A stretch of 64,000 nt of DNA, from positions 1-64,000 of the forward strand of contig JABVXV010000086.1 of NCBI GenBank assembly GCA_013365325.1, given 5' to 3'. Numbering within the stretch: position 1 is the first letter of the stretch; each line of letters opens with the position of its first letter. The notes under the pieces are model-generated. The model did no database searches, had not been told where the DNA came from, and worked only from the letters and a program-made list of their open reading frames with translations. Source of the DNA: Dipetalonema caudispina (lineage: Eukaryota; Nematoda; Chromadorea; Rhabditida; Onchocercidae). Made by a program: the position numbers and the translations under genes. Of the stretch, positions 10,971 through 24,800 are shown piece by piece.

Positions 10971-12929
10971 ATGGAAATGAAGTGTGCTTGTCAACCATAT
11001 AAGGTAGAATTCAGCATGACGGTGATTTCTAAATGTATAATTCGGGCTTAGATTTGAAGTTTCATGCTTTTAGCAGATTTCCTACTAATAATTAAGGTCA
11101 TTTTTTTAAGCACTGATGTGAAAGCTTTTGTAGAATAGTTCTTGCTTTTTAGTTTTTTATATGAAAATTTACAAGTTAATAGGATATTTTGTTTTATTTA
11201 GGCAGCAAGTGTTTTAGAATTTCTTATTAAATCTTCAAGTTCTTCAATAAGATGCAGTTATAGATTATGTGATATTTCAAGTGTCCAACACTATAACTTA
11301 TCAAACGGTTACTGGAAAGTAATAGACAAGTTCTGATATTTGTTCTCATCTCGATAACTTATAGTTTAATTCTTCTAAAAGGTGTAGTTCTACAATTTAT
11401 GTTGAAATTAGGAAGTAAAATAAAGGTTAACGATCCATCTTAATCTTCTAATTTTATCCATTCGAATGTCTAGTTTTTGTATCAATTAGTTACGTTAATT
11501 GAAGATTATTCAAATAAGAAGCAACTTTTTTATGTTCATGCTTATTTGATAATTTATTTAGATCGATGGATTTCCATGAATTAATCATACGTCATGCGCT
11601 AAGGTACAATTACATTAAGGTTATTCGATTATTGCTTTCATCATCGTTTACCACTGAAATGCATCTAGAATTTGCATTTTTTATCATGAAACATATCATT
11701 AGCCATCGGAAATATATCAATTATTCAATTGTTCGGGAATTAGCGAAACAATTAACGACATATAAACTTCCATCAACAAGTCAAGAATGTATTGTACATC
11801 GTATTGAACGAGCAGTTGCTTACATTGTTGGTGAATTATTCAAATTTTCATGTTTTATTTTTTTATTTAAATGCAAATATCTTCGATTATTTCAAAATAT
11901 AAATGAGATGTATGGATGAAAAAAGATAATGGACTTATGCAAACATAATATTTGAATTTAACAGTTATATTTTAGAAATATATTTGTAACATCGAATTGT
12001 ATAATTTTTCGTTTTCGGTTATCATTTATATATATTTTCAAAGAAAGATATTTTCTTAGACAATGAGGGATATTGTTTAAAGCAAAATATTCTTCGAAAT
12101 TATATTCCGAACATTATAGATTCTAATGAATGATCTTATTGCCACAAAGGGTAATCCACGAAGAAGGGCGAGTTTTATTTCCACAATTAAAGAATTTTTA
12201 CCTAGTACTGGGAAATTCGAGGTCAATTTTGAACTCTTTTATTTGATTAATATACATTGAAAATGCTGCAAATTTTCAACATTTCTACATCGTCTCCAAT
12301 CTTAGTTCCTTTTTCTTTCTTAAACGCTTTCCTAATAGAATTTCAGCATTGTGCTATTGTAATAATTGAAAACAATTCGTAAAATTCACTCTCTATATTA
12401 GCAAAAGTTTTGAAATTTTAAAAACGATCCATTCTTTAGAATATTTTAAAGTTGAAAATCTCTTTGAGATTATCAGTATAAGGTGAAAATTCCCTTCAAG
12501 CTTGCTGTAGTTGATTTTGTTACAATTCAACATTGTTTTCAGGAACTTGATGCTGAAATTAAGAAAAGTCGTATAGGTCTTTTGGCAATCACGATGAAGG
12601 AACATCGAATCAGCTGGTTACAATGTGAATTTGAAAGACGAGCTGAAAAGATATCAGCACAAATTGACAAACATCTGGATATTTTACGGATAGACTTACT
12701 GCCACCATTGGAAGAATTTGCATTGGAAAGATGGGCAAAAAGTGGTATACCTGAGCAGGTTGCACTGGCGGATATTATCATATCAAATGGTCTTTGCGAG
12801 GAAAGCCTATTACAATACTTTGAACTTATTCAGGAGACACCTAGTCTTAGTATTGATTTCTTCCATGCATGTTCAGGTGATTTGTTTATGGAACGACAAG
12901 AAATTTTTAAGCATGTAGTTATTGATTGA
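10971..12929 (+). CDS. Unrecognised alpha-helical protein (hypothetical)
   Basis: Model of six exons: 10971-11003, 11202-11329, 11382-11414, 11562-11826, 12120-12221 and 12543-12929; 315 aa. Phases join cleanly, but several donors are atypical (GTTCTG, GTTGGT, GTCAAT) and exon 5 could instead begin at 12150. Parts that read clearly as protein are AASVLEFLIKSSSSSIRCSY, MDFHELIIRHALRYNYIKVI, GNPRRRASFISTIKEFLPS (a basic R-R-x-S kinase-type site) and the long last exon with ISAQIDKHLDILRIDLLPPL. No signal peptide, membrane segment or catalytic motif is visible. Predicted character is helical and cytosolic, compatible with a solenoid or scaffold. A more upstream first exon is possible. The gene lies 1.2 kb after VAP on the same strand and faces PIG-O tail to tail. 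I do not recognise the family. Confidence 0.6.
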
Positions 12930-13485
12930 TTGTATAAAGATATATTAAAGTAAATGATATTACTATTGTAAATAGAAAATGAATCTGATGATCGATTTTG
13001 GTCAGAGTGACTAGTCCGTACACTTTTTGTAAATCATCGTAGATGAATTTGTCAGCAGGCGTTTATATATATAGGCTAAGATTATTTTTGTAATGCGGTT
13101 GATTAAAACTTCAACCGGAAAAGTGCAGTTCAAAGGTTTGGGAAAGCTCTCCAGGTCCTAATATGCGACATTATTAATGTAACACAATTAGAATCAGATA
13201 TAGCTTTTAATAACATATTAAACTATACTATATTAAGAAGACAGAAACCTAAGTACCTGCCGGTATGACCATAAAAGATTTTCAAAAGTAAAACCAGGAA
13301 ACAAAGTAGTGTGTACATAAACAAAGTAAGCAATTCAAGTAAAAATTGCAAAACAAGTAAAGGAAATGTTTCGGATGAAAGACTTCGAACATATTTGATC
13401 TCAAAATGTTGAGAAAAATACTTTGTACATGGATCATTCTAGCCCATTAAGGAAATGTCAATCACCAAAGGAAGGCAATAAACTG
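12930..13485. other. Short convergent intergenic region
   Basis: The 3' ends of the plus-strand hypothetical gene and of PIG-O are 556 bases apart. I see no gene here. ATTAAA-type motifs occur on the plus strand near 12945. Confidence 0.6.
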
Positions 13486-16400
13486 TCAACCTCTTTTCAT
13501 AGTTAGATCAGAAGGCGGCGGTACGACCAACTTCCAGAAGATGCAGTTAGTAATTAGTAGAGTAAAACACACAACACATAGAGAAAGTGATTCAAAAATG
13601 AATTTCGGAGCAAAGATTTTCCAAACCATCAAATGCCGTCGATGTATAGCTGCCATTGTACACACTGAGAGCGCCTGAAACCTCGTTACATTCTATTTTT
13701 CTTTTTTTTTTTTTAAATAATCGATAGTTTGACCTCACGCGTATGAGTTAATCTACTGGAAAATGAGTAACATTAAATAACTGAATGGTCTTCCCAAATG
13801 AATTTTTACACGTTATCCAACAATGTAAACTTGAATTTTTTTATCGCTGACGATTCCAACCTCCCGGATGACTTATTCTAAATTTCTGATTTTGGAGATC
13901 TTAAAGTTTTATCTGGGGGCTTCCATCTATTATGATGAATTGAATTACGAAATAAGGTTTTCATTACTTCAAGACTGGAGGATTAATCCTTAAAAATGCA
14001 CCACACAATGCTCACATATCACACGCAACACATCAAATTAAAAAAAAAAAGGTTTAAATCCGAGATTTCAATACAAGAATTTTCTGAAATTCTAACCGAA
14101 ATGAATTTAAACTAACCTTCAATGAATGAAGTAAGATCAATTTATAAGACCAATGTGAGAGGCCAGATTGCCGATAATTTTGTTGTATAACAAGCATCGG
14201 TAGTGCAACACTTGTGATAATTTGCGATGCAAAAATGTGCGCAACAACAAGTGCACCTGGCACTATTTGGATGGCAAAATTGCCGGGAACACCCACGAAG
14301 GCTGCCTGCCAAGGAATTGATGAGAATGTCGGTTGATGTGATAAAGAGAAGAATCCATGTGATGACAAAAAAACAATAAATACTATTTGGTAATATTCTG
14401 AAAAACAAAAACTATAAAAATTTAAAATTTCTTAATAAATACAGAAAAAACAGACAACGCTAGACTTTCCAATAATCATTTCCACTACAGAAGAATCAAA
14501 ATGCAAAAAGTAAAGAAAAACAGGAAGAACATCTTTGGAATATATGAACAGTTAAAATTAAAGATACAAACAAATAGCTTACCATCACTGGTAATGAATG
14601 GAATGAGGAAGATTATTGTAATTAACGAAAGAAAACTGAATGCTAGACCATCACCCAGGATTAGAAACAAGACAGATGATATGCACACTAAATATGACAC
14701 TGCGCAACTATTTCGATTCCAAAATTTTCCTATACGAGCTGCACGGAAACAAATAATTAATAAATTGATGAGTGATAACCCATAAACAATCTGGAAATAA
14801 TGATTTAAATATTTAGTAATTCGATATTGTAGTTAAAAAAATTCGAAAGAAGATGAAGTTTCTACAAACAATATAAAAGCGACGTAATTTTTTTGGCCTA
14901 CAGTACTAAAAGGAGCATCGCGTGGTACCATTTATAGTAACGTTTTAATACAATATGAAATTATCGCATCGGTGTAAAACTCGTCGTGATAGTGATACAT
15001 TCAGTTCAAACTAACCTGAGCAGTACCAAGTGAAAATCGAGCAAAATGGCTAACAGTATCTTCGGGTAACCAAAGAGATAACCATGAAGCAATACTAGCA
15101 ACTGTTGTTGGGAAAATCAATGTCGACGTCCAAATTTCGGATGGATAACTTTGCAGAAATTTCGTTGCCATGTATGCAGCAACAATTTGTACTGTGATGC
15201 CGAGCACAAAACGCATGGTTTTTGTAGGACCTAAAAAAGGAGTTAGAAATTTAATTATTTAACTCCGATTAAAATCATGATAGTTGCAATAGTTTTCAAC
15301 GTATCTAACATGTGCTCACTCTATTTAAAAGAAAAATCATAGAGGTTTTCTGGTAGATAATGATTTGCATCATTTTTTTGCATGAGTTATTTAGATTTGC
15401 AGACGAAGTAAAAAACACTTACTATGAGGGATATGAGAAAATGATTGCGAAAATATTGTAGCTTCACATGCATCTCCCTGTTCTTCCCGACATTTTTCGA
15501 AGAAAATCCCTAGCCGCAAAAGTAAAATGATCATAATGAAGATAAGAGAACGTTGCCAACTAAAACGCTTTCCTAATATCTTTAAAAACGATCTCGGTTG
15601 ATGTCGATTACTATGTTTCCTGCAAATAACATGTTAACAGGATTAAACTGTTGTTGTCCAAGAAAGTTAACATTACGATTTCTAGAGATAAATCAAAATA
15701 CACATAAAACTTGATATATTTTTCCCACTCTCCTACACCAAATTTAAACTGAACACTAAATTAACATTAAAAGTACTCTTGTTATTTCTTCGGTTTAGAA
15801 AGTTATATCGTACTTAAAAGTATCATATTTACATTTGTTAGCTATTTTAAAAACTAAATCGCATACCTATTTGAAAATGACCGCCAAAATACAACAGCAA
15901 CCAATGTTTGAGTCAGGAAACGTATTACGGATGATTCAAAAATAATGTAACTATTGGAAAGGAAAGATAATGCATGTGCAACAGTCATACAGAATACAGC
16001 AATTTCCCAAATTGTTGATGAGAATGAAAATAATGTCCTAGCTGATTGAACAAGTCGAATAATCAGAGAGAAGGATAATAGAAAATCCAAAATTGCAACA
16101 TAGTGTTCATCATCTCCAATTAAAAAAACCGATATTTGAATGAAAAATAGACCGGAGCGAAAAATTAAAGAGGCAAATGAAATGCTGAAAAAAAATGCAA
16201 ACTGAAATACACTTATGTGACTTATGAAGCTATTCCGATAGTTGACGCTATGTCAAGCTATATGTTAAAATAAGAAACAGAGCTAACCAATCATTTAGTG
16301 TATGATGCCTTCTGAAAAAAGTACGACTGCATTCTGTAAATATCAGCAGTTGGATTTTAGGACTTCATGAAAGAAATCTACAATGTCAATCATCAAACTA

Positions 16401-19017
16401 TTTTATTCGAGAAAAATTCTTGAAAATTTATAAATTTTATAAAACGGTTTACTTTTCTGTATAAAGCGAATCGTAAACTGATAATATGGCATCAAGCAAC
16501 GATAGAAAACCAATTCGCATGAAATTATTATTAAATTCAGTCCATGAAGCACGCAGAAGTTCTTGCAAACGCCGCATGTAGTCAATGGAGTTTTCTACAT
16601 TTCCATCATTCTCGAAACTTCGTATTAATGAATCTAACTCCGGTAATTGAGTTTCAGCCACAACAGTCCGTCCATAACGCATCATCTGCTCTACATTACT
16701 GCTTATCGCTAGGGCACGGTGTTCCGGTACTATGGTGCAATCAATTAGTGTTCCGATATTAGAATACGGTATGGGCGAATCGAGTAACAAACTGATTGTT
16801 GGCACAATGTCAACCTGAAAAAAAAAAAAAAAACATTTCACGTAATCTAATTAAATCTGTCGTTCCAATTATTCTAAAGCGGAGGCAGAACAGAATAACT
16901 GTTTAACAGATGATAAATACCAAATGATCAATTGAAAATTCTATACGTCTCAAAAAACATGCGAGGTATCTAAATCTCTTGAGGACTGGAAGATTCAGAT
17001 GCCTCACAAAATCACTACTTCATGAAAATTATTCTTCGACTAGGAGATGTTACTTTATAACTGCTATACAATACATGAACCAGAAGCACTACTTATCAGC
17101 TCAGTAAATTTCACTATTATGTTTTGAAATCAAGCGTATAAAATTCCATGTGAATTGTGATCAAATTTCACCTGTAAAACTGATTCTGGTGGTTCCGCAA
17201 AAATTAGCTTTTTTTTGGCAAACATAAATAAAGCAGCATCGGTTTCCAGTGGTTCATCACCACCATGATCACCGTTTTCAGTCATTCCATGATCACCCAT
17301 TACTAATAATAAAGTATTATTATCCAGAGACTCGACCACTTTTGCCAAAATTTCATTCATTTGTTTTAATTTTTTGGACATTTCAGGATGATTTGGACCA
17401 TATTTATGTCCACAATGATCAACACCAAGAAAATGCGCTATCAGCACGGTCCAATCCGACTTCACAAGCTCATCGAAAAGATTATCTGGAACAAAAAGAT
17501 TAGCTGGTATAGAAAAAACTTCATGCACTGGAAAAATCTGCTCGTCTGATGGAACGTACTTGAAATCATCTGATCGACGGTGTGAAGATCATTTATATCG
17601 AAGGATGGCAAATGATATCTACGTTTGAACTGTTCTGGATACAGTGAAATCCTGAAAAAAGTAATCAGTATGAAGATTGTGGAATTTCAAGAGAAAAGGT
17701 AATTGAAACATTGTGGTTGCTTCAAAATAATTCCTGCAATCAAAACGAATAAAACAACTGCTGATCTCCAATTTCACATTCAACACTTTTCATAATCGAA
17801 GCACCCTATCTTAACTTAGCAACAAATTACAGCAAATTCTATGACCAAGATATGATGCTTATTTTCAAATCCATTGGCTGAACAAACTACCACGTATCAT
17901 CTCCAAGCATAACGATACTTCGATTCGTTGCAACAATTTCATCAATCCAATTATCTTCCAGTATAGCAGTACTTGCGAAATTCGAACCGACATCAATAAA
18001 AGTGGGAAACGAACCAGTCGTCAGTGCCTTCAAACGCTGCATCGTAGTGGTTGGAGCATCGGCACGGAAATGCATCAAAACTGCTGATTCTAAAATTTGG
18101 TTCTAACAATCTATAATTCATTATTTCTAATTCATCAATACAATTCATTTATTCCCCAACATCAGTTTTTTGGAGATTACCTTGTATCAAATTCATTTAT
18201 CTATATTATTCTCAATCTTCTGTAACGATTACCAAGCTGAGTGCCTTGGATAGTACAAAGCAGATCCTCTCTAATTTTCATCATCAAAAATTTAGGTTTA
18301 ATATACTTTGAACTATATCATCCCCGTCAGGTGATAATCACCAAGATCTATGGATTTTACTGTTAACTCTTACTTAAAATTGTTTTGTCTCCGAGAATTT
18401 TTAATATTTAGTATTTTCAGTACATTCACAAATTGTAGATTGAAAAGAAAACGCTTACTTACCTCTGTGATCATTCAGTAAACGAGTAATGGTAGAAAAG
18501 TGACCGGAATATGCTTTGTTGCTACTGTTGAGCTGTGATTGAGATGGTGTAACAAAGTCGTATCGTAAAGCATCAATCAGAATAATGACAACCCGTTGAT
18601 ATTGAGCTGGAAACCAACAAGCATCACGTGAAGCAACGTCTGAACATGAACTGCGTGACGTGAGTTCAATTCGCTTAAGCAAGAAACCATGTTGAAAGAG
18701 TAGTAATGAAATGAAGAACGAAATACCAATAAACGCAATATTTATTAGATGAGCCTGAAAAATCTCATAAATTTGTTAAATTTAAATAATATAACAATCT
18801 CTGAAGATAATATTGGCCACAAAGAGGATGCATAAAATGGAATTCCTTGCTTCATATGAAGAGGATTCATATCGTTTCCTTTGAGCTTCTCGAATGAATA
18901 ACTTATCTATTTTTCGATAGTGTTCAATTTTACCATTAACATAATACAATGAAAGACAGTGATTAGATTTATTTGATCATAATTTTTAGAATTTCCACCT
19001 ACAATTTTGCCATTCAT
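13486..19017 (-). CDS. pigo: PIG-O, GPI ethanolamine-phosphate transferase 3
   Basis: Twelve exons: 19017-19003, 18754-18463, 18089-17891, 17651-17560, 17485-17172, 16814-16479, 16201-15867, 15619-15423, 15230-15016, 14790-14583, 14397-14117 and 13674-13486; about 890 aa (human about 1090). It adds the ethanolamine phosphate of the third mannose of GPI anchors in the ER, the group later joined to protein. An N-terminal membrane segment ends [13 protein letters not shown]. The lumenal alkaline-phosphatase-type domain shows [14 protein letters not shown] (metal Asp), [14 protein letters not shown] with the catalytic Thr, [25 protein letters not shown] and [15 protein letters not shown]. Many hydrophobic segments follow, with the PIG-O-specific [13 protein letters not shown] and [17 protein letters not shown]. 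The start codon at 19017 overlaps the upstream gene's stop. One family membrane segment before RRHLMVW seems absent, so a short exon may be missed between 14117 and 13674. Confidence 0.92.
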
Positions 19018-20220
19018 TTGCTCGAGATTGACCATGGTAATTCCGGAACTGGCACCAATGGAAGTTTACGAAAATGTCGCAATTCTTTTGGTATATCTTC
19101 AGGATCTGCAAATGGAAAATAACTGTACAGTAAACAAAGCTTAAATTGATACAAAGATGGAATTAACATTTTTGCAATAAATTCATTTTTTAATGAGAAA
19201 CTTCCTGAGTGGCAAACTGACCAAAGTTGTAACCACTTTTTGCTATATTATTGGTTAATTAGATATTGTTTAATTAGACATTCAAATTCAACAATTTCAA
19301 AATCCAACCGTCTGAGTAATCTAATGACATGAATCGAACAAAATCTCTCGTTGAGGGTAACGCTTCGATATCTAAATGTTTTTTTGCGTTCTTATATTCC
19401 ACCTTTTCGATAATCGTATTTGCTTCTTCCGGACTAATTTCATTCGTTTTCTCCTTTTGTTCACTGACTTTTACTTCCGGAACTTTCGTTTTCTCTTTAT
19501 TCTTCACTATTGCTGTATCCTTAATTTTCACTTCCAAACTCTTCGCTTTCTTTTTCTCTTTTATTTCTATTTCTTGAATTTTGATTTCTTCTTTACCTTT
19601 CAATAAATTTTTGTTTTTTGAACTACACTCTTCAACTCTTCCTTTCTCTTCTCTTCCTTTTAATTTTGAACTTTCTTTTTGTTTTTTGCCTCTATTATTA
19701 TACTTATCATTATTTCCCTTCTTTTTTCGGTCCTTCTGAGTAAATCTATTTCTGACGTGATTTCCACGTCGTTTTAATTCGTTTTCCAATTCCTTTCGAC
19801 GTTCTTCTTTGCGTTGTTCATACAGTGATTCTAGCAGCGCTTTTTTTACATCACTTCTATCAAAGCCTTCCTGAAACTGAGAATTTAATTCGAACTCAAT
19901 AATTCATTAGTTGAGATAAAATGTAAAAGATTCCATCCAATATTACCTGATCAGGAAACTTCTTAAGTTGATATCAAAAGAGTTACTCTTACTAATGACA
20001 ATACCATCCGTTTTCTATTGAAGTGATCGGTGATTTCTGAACAATGATTGTTTGATTTCATAGCTAAAAACTGCTCGAATTTCTTTGAATAATCTAATTT
20101 GTAATTTCGTCTTAGAAGATACTTTTTTTTTCTTTTTTAAGTAGTCACCTCTTCCTTAACTTCTAGACGTGGCCTTAAAAGTCGTTTTTCATTGGATCGC
20201 TTTGTAAGATTTCTTTTCAT
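19014..20220 (-). CDS. Lysine/glutamate-rich protein, function unknown
   Basis: Three exons: 20220-20149, 19870-19309 and 19105-19014; 241 aa. The N-terminus is basic (MKRNLTKRSNEKRLLRPRLE). An EGFDRSDVKKALLESLYEQR helix and a KEERRKELENELKRRGNHVR segment follow, then about 110 residues of K/E low complexity, then a conserved-looking C-terminus: DIEALPSTRDFVRFMSLDYS, DDPEDIPKELRHFRKLPLVP and [10 protein letters not shown]. The charge pattern suggests a nuclear or nucleolar protein, but this is inference. The donor after exon 2 is GTTGGA. The stop codon TGA (19016-19014) overlaps the proposed PIG-O start in ATGA. I do not recognise the family. Confidence 0.75.
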
Positions 20221-21898
20221 CAATAAGCATAACCATTCGTGCAAGACACAAAACTACAAGCTTGAAATTATTTATGATCCTGAATTCCCTTGGAAGTTCA
20301 CGTTAGACTCAGAAAAAGTTTAAAAATTATATTCATAATCAATCCAAAATTCTTCACAATGTCCAAAAAAAAAAAAAAAAAAAAAAGAAAAAAAAAACCA
20401 GTTCAACATGAATTAATATGAAATCAGAATCCTTTAGATCTACAATTCGCGCTATATTTGACCACCCTTCAAAGAACATCAAAAATACATTAATCTTTCC
20501 AAAATTCAAACTATCTTATTAAAATTAAACTTTTTTTTTAAGATGTCAAACTTAGCAATTTAAATTGCTATAATTCATGTGAAGAACAATTCCTATATTC
20601 TACATCAAATAATGATTATCATCAATCTGAGATGTATAACAGCATCTCAGCTGTTTGCAACACCATACATATGTATAATGTAAAAGACTGAATGCGTGAA
20701 GACAATTTTTTTTTCTCGATAAACAAACAAACAAAAAAAAAAAAAAGAAAAAAAAAAGACCGTGTAGCTTACAATTAACCATCCACTAATACGTGAAAAC
20801 GTGAAGCATTCTAGGGAAAAAAAAAAGCACACATTGAAACGAACAAAAACAAATGTGAACAGCAGAGAAAGTACTTCATTCGGAAAGCACACAAGATGCG
20901 AATTTTTTGAATTTCAAAACAATGATAAATAAAATAATTCAGCTCCATATCATAATAAGTTATATGAGAAATAAAACACTTAATCAAGGATCATAATACT
21001 GCATTATTTCGGATGTCTCAACAGAAACAATCAGCCCTGGTTTTATAAACTGGACTGACAAACGAATCGAAAATTAATTTTATTATCGAAACAATCCAAC
21101 CTAGTCTTGTACTCATCAACCTCAACAATATTAAAAAACACATTCACTCATAATCATTCCCACTTCTTCGACTCATGCTTCAAAAAAACTCGGTAAATTT
21201 CTCGTTTCATCTTAACTCATGCCCGATTTAGACTTCTTTAAGAGAGTTTTTAGAAGTGCTCCGGAACTAAGCTCTGTCTACAAGGAAATAATATCTCGTC
21301 CCGGTTTCACCCTTTTAATTCCTCACATGATTCTTACCTAAAAAGACAAAATATCATATAGTCCTTTCAATTTAAGCAATAAATCAATAATACGTATTAA
21401 TGGGAAGAAATGATAAATTTTCCAAAAAAAAAACTGATGCCTAATATGTGCTTCCCCCTTACTCAAAAATACAACTTGAGAGCATTAAGATTTAAATATT
21501 TTGGAATTTTTAAAAAATATCAATTTTCTAAAGCATCCTATTTATCTATCAAAGCAACAAACCAATGAAAGGATCAAGCAAAAGCTGTAAAACTACTACG
21601 CGAGTGTAGCTGTAAAACAGAAGATAATTCGAAATTTAGCAAATTTTCAATAAAATGAAGTTTCACTTCTTTGTAAATATACAACCCGAGCTTTGCTATC
21701 AATCTGTATTTGGATGCTCCATTAAATTTAAACTGTGAGGCACAGGCTATAAAATATCAAGATAGAATGGAAAATTTCGTAAGTTTCCCTTCCTATATAA
21801 GACAAGGACAGCATATTTCTGGTCTTAAACACAAAAAGATCTACTAATATCATATACGTAAACCGAACAAACTTACGTAAATGAAAGATAAGAAAAAT
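20221..21898. other. Intergenic AT-rich region with poly(A) runs
   Basis: No exon recognised. Long A-tracts lie at 20360-20398 and 20730-20758. The poly-F frames on the minus strand come from those tracts. It separates the Treslin-like gene (stop at 21899) from the K-rich gene (start at 20220). Confidence 0.7.
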
Positions 21899-24800
21899 TC
21901 ATAGTACATCCATTTCTTCTTGTTTTTCTTTCACTTTAGAGGTAACTTCACTCAAACTTTCTAGTCTTTCACCTTCGCTTTCTACTTTATCCATCGTAAC
22001 TTCGTGACTCGCCTTTCTTATTTGACTCTCTATAATATCTACTGAACCAGATTTCTCGGAAACAGAGTCGAAACTAATGCGTTGATTCGCTATCGTTTCA
22101 GAGACATCATCCATGGGTTCAGCAGAAATTTTCAACGATTTCTCGCCTATAACTGATTCATTGCTATCCAGAGTTCTTGACTTGTTGGATGATATTCCAT
22201 TGGGAGAATACGATGATTTCCTTCCTTTTCTATTAGAATTTTTTTTCATTGACCGGCTGAAAGATCCCGAATCAATTTCCATATTTCTCGGTGTTTTACC
22301 CAACTTTCCAGATGATTTTCCTACATTTGGATCCCTGAAAAAATCCACTGTTTTTTCGGGGTTATCACTTTCTAATATTTCTTTCTTGTCAACGGCTTCA
22401 AACTTTTCACTTCCATTAGAAGAATTTTCTTCTGCTGTTTCTGATTTTGTTTTTATGCCCCTTGTAGAACTTGCAACTTCAGGAATCTCACACGATGTAT
22501 TACTTTTGACTAATGAAGATGATGATCCCGATTTTTCGCGAGCTATTCGAAGCCTGCAAAATGATTATAAGTCTATGACAGTAGACAACATAACAGTAAT
22601 GATGCTCACAGGAAATGTCCAATGCTAAATTACATTTAAATATGATTTCAATTATTTTAACTTAGAATACCAGAAATGTTCAAACTTTTGATAAGTTTTT
22701 TCATGAAGCAATGCATGACGAGTATTGTTAACAGCTTTTCAATCGAAATGAGTGATGACGGAAATCTGATCACTCTTCTTACTAAATGAATTTTTGATTT
22801 TTAAACTTCCAAAATTATGAAGTTACCTGAGCTTGAACAACCTCTTTTTATCTGATTTCGACGCCGGACGAATGAGACGATGCAATTTGAATGGGGCATC
22901 CTTCGGTAGTTTCGGTGGATTCAGAGGGTCTGTGTTGTAAACATTGAGCAATGCATGTGCCATGTATACTTTTTGACTAGTTTGTACTGATCGTCCGCTG
23001 CGATTCTTCTGAATACAAGTTGTGGAACGCGTTGCCACTCCTTCATTGTCTTCCTCATCAATACTGTCATCGAACAAGTTACGACGTGATGTGCAGCGAC
23101 CATAAAATACCTCCAAGTAATTTATTTCAGAGAATCTTTCCCTCCCTTTTTCATTGTTCCTTTTATTGAATAGAACATTGTTCTGCAGAATCCATGAAGT
23201 TTCACTTTTGATTTTAATTCTTTTATACTTTTGAGAAAGAATTATACAATGACCTAGAATCTTCTTCCATATATCGCAGTAAAAATAGTTTTTTCTAACA
23301 GAAATTTCATGTTAATGAAATTCTGAGTGATTTAAAAAAATAAAACTCTAATCTCTTGTTTTCCAATAAAATTGATGTCAAGTTTGACTATAAAATAAGG
23401 AGCTTTTATTGAAAATTTGTATTGAAAATGTTTCCTATTATTTACCTCATTTTTATCACTTTTACGTGCTGAATGACGGACAGCTTCTATGCGTTTGCGA
23501 TACCGTTCAATGATACTTTTGTCTAGTGATATATCTTTGATCATAGTCTGAGACTGAAAATTAACGTGTTGAAAATGGAAACGAGTAAACTTATAAAGTT
23601 TTCAAACCGGTAAAACCAGGTTATTTCCAGTCAAGTTCTTGAAATCTGATGAAATTAATAAATGCCTGTTTGCAAAACAGCTTGTACTTTTTTTTTATTT
23701 TCAGTTCCATGGATTGATCTTTCCGTGCGTATAGCCTTTTTGTACTGAAAGTATCATCTAAAGTAAGCAAAAACAACTGAGATATCAATGAAAAATCATC
23801 GATTAAAGTTGTATACAGCAAGAACTGTTGAAGTACTGTCACATGAAAACATTATCAAACTGTATATATTCTGTAACTGTATAAAAGATGACTTAAAAAA
23901 TGATTCCATTTGAAATTTTTTTTCGTTTCTTTTTCCGGACTACCAATTAAATCGACTAAAATTCCATTCTGCTTCATAGATCAGCAAGAAACTCTGAGAT
24001 CATATTCTGCTTAGACTTTCTCCTTCCTCTTATTTCTTCCAGTAAGTTAAGTAATCTAAAACAAGTTCCTAATCTCTAACACAAAGACATTTCAAGAATA
24101 ATTTGGAATTGGAACTAGACTGCGTTTATTTATGAACTGATACTTACTGCAGCAGGTGATGTAGCAGCAGCACATGCATTAGTTTCCTCATTTAATCGAT
24201 CCATCATAGCGAAACGTTCGTTTAAATTTACACGTGCAGAACGTGTTCGTGGAACAGTGGCAAAATTGGAGGCGGATGATAATGATGGGAGTGAATTGCG
24301 TGATTTTCTCGGCTGCATTCTTCCACGCATCGTTGGAAGACTGTTTCTTTTTCGCAACTGCTGTTGCTGCTGCGATTGGGTCTTCAAACTTTTTTCTAAT
24401 AATGCCGCTAGCTTTTCGTTTTTACGTGTCGGAACTAAAATTTACTACCTAAATTTCGAGATGTTACGTCACTTGATCTGTGTAATTTATTTTAAATTGT
24501 AATATGAAATTGCACTACATGAATTAAAATAAATAGCCGATAGAAAATCATCTCCTTTGTGCGATTGCTATAGGTAAAACGCGAAATACAACTAATTTAG
24601 AGAAAAAAGACACATATACACGTGTTTGAGCATGAGAAGAGGGTACCAATAAAGCACCCATTTTAGACATTTTTCCTTACTATTTAATATTCATTTTTGC
24701 GATACCATTTCACTTCAGTAGGATTTCCAGAATCCAATAATAGCCTTATCTAGACAATGACAATAATGAAATGAAAAAAACACAAAGATTTTAATGTATG

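Noticed and set aside
17555..17580. Apparent frameshift in PIG-O between the DLHTVD and the VLIAHFLG parts
   Set aside because: A GTACGT donor at 17559 and a TTTTTGTTCCAG acceptor at 17486 define a 74-base intron that restores the frame with conserved flanks, so no frameshift is needed.
22113..22628. 171-aa plus-strand frame
   Set aside because: It is the antisense of the last exon of the Treslin-like gene, which has matching splice sites and protein-like content on the minus strand.
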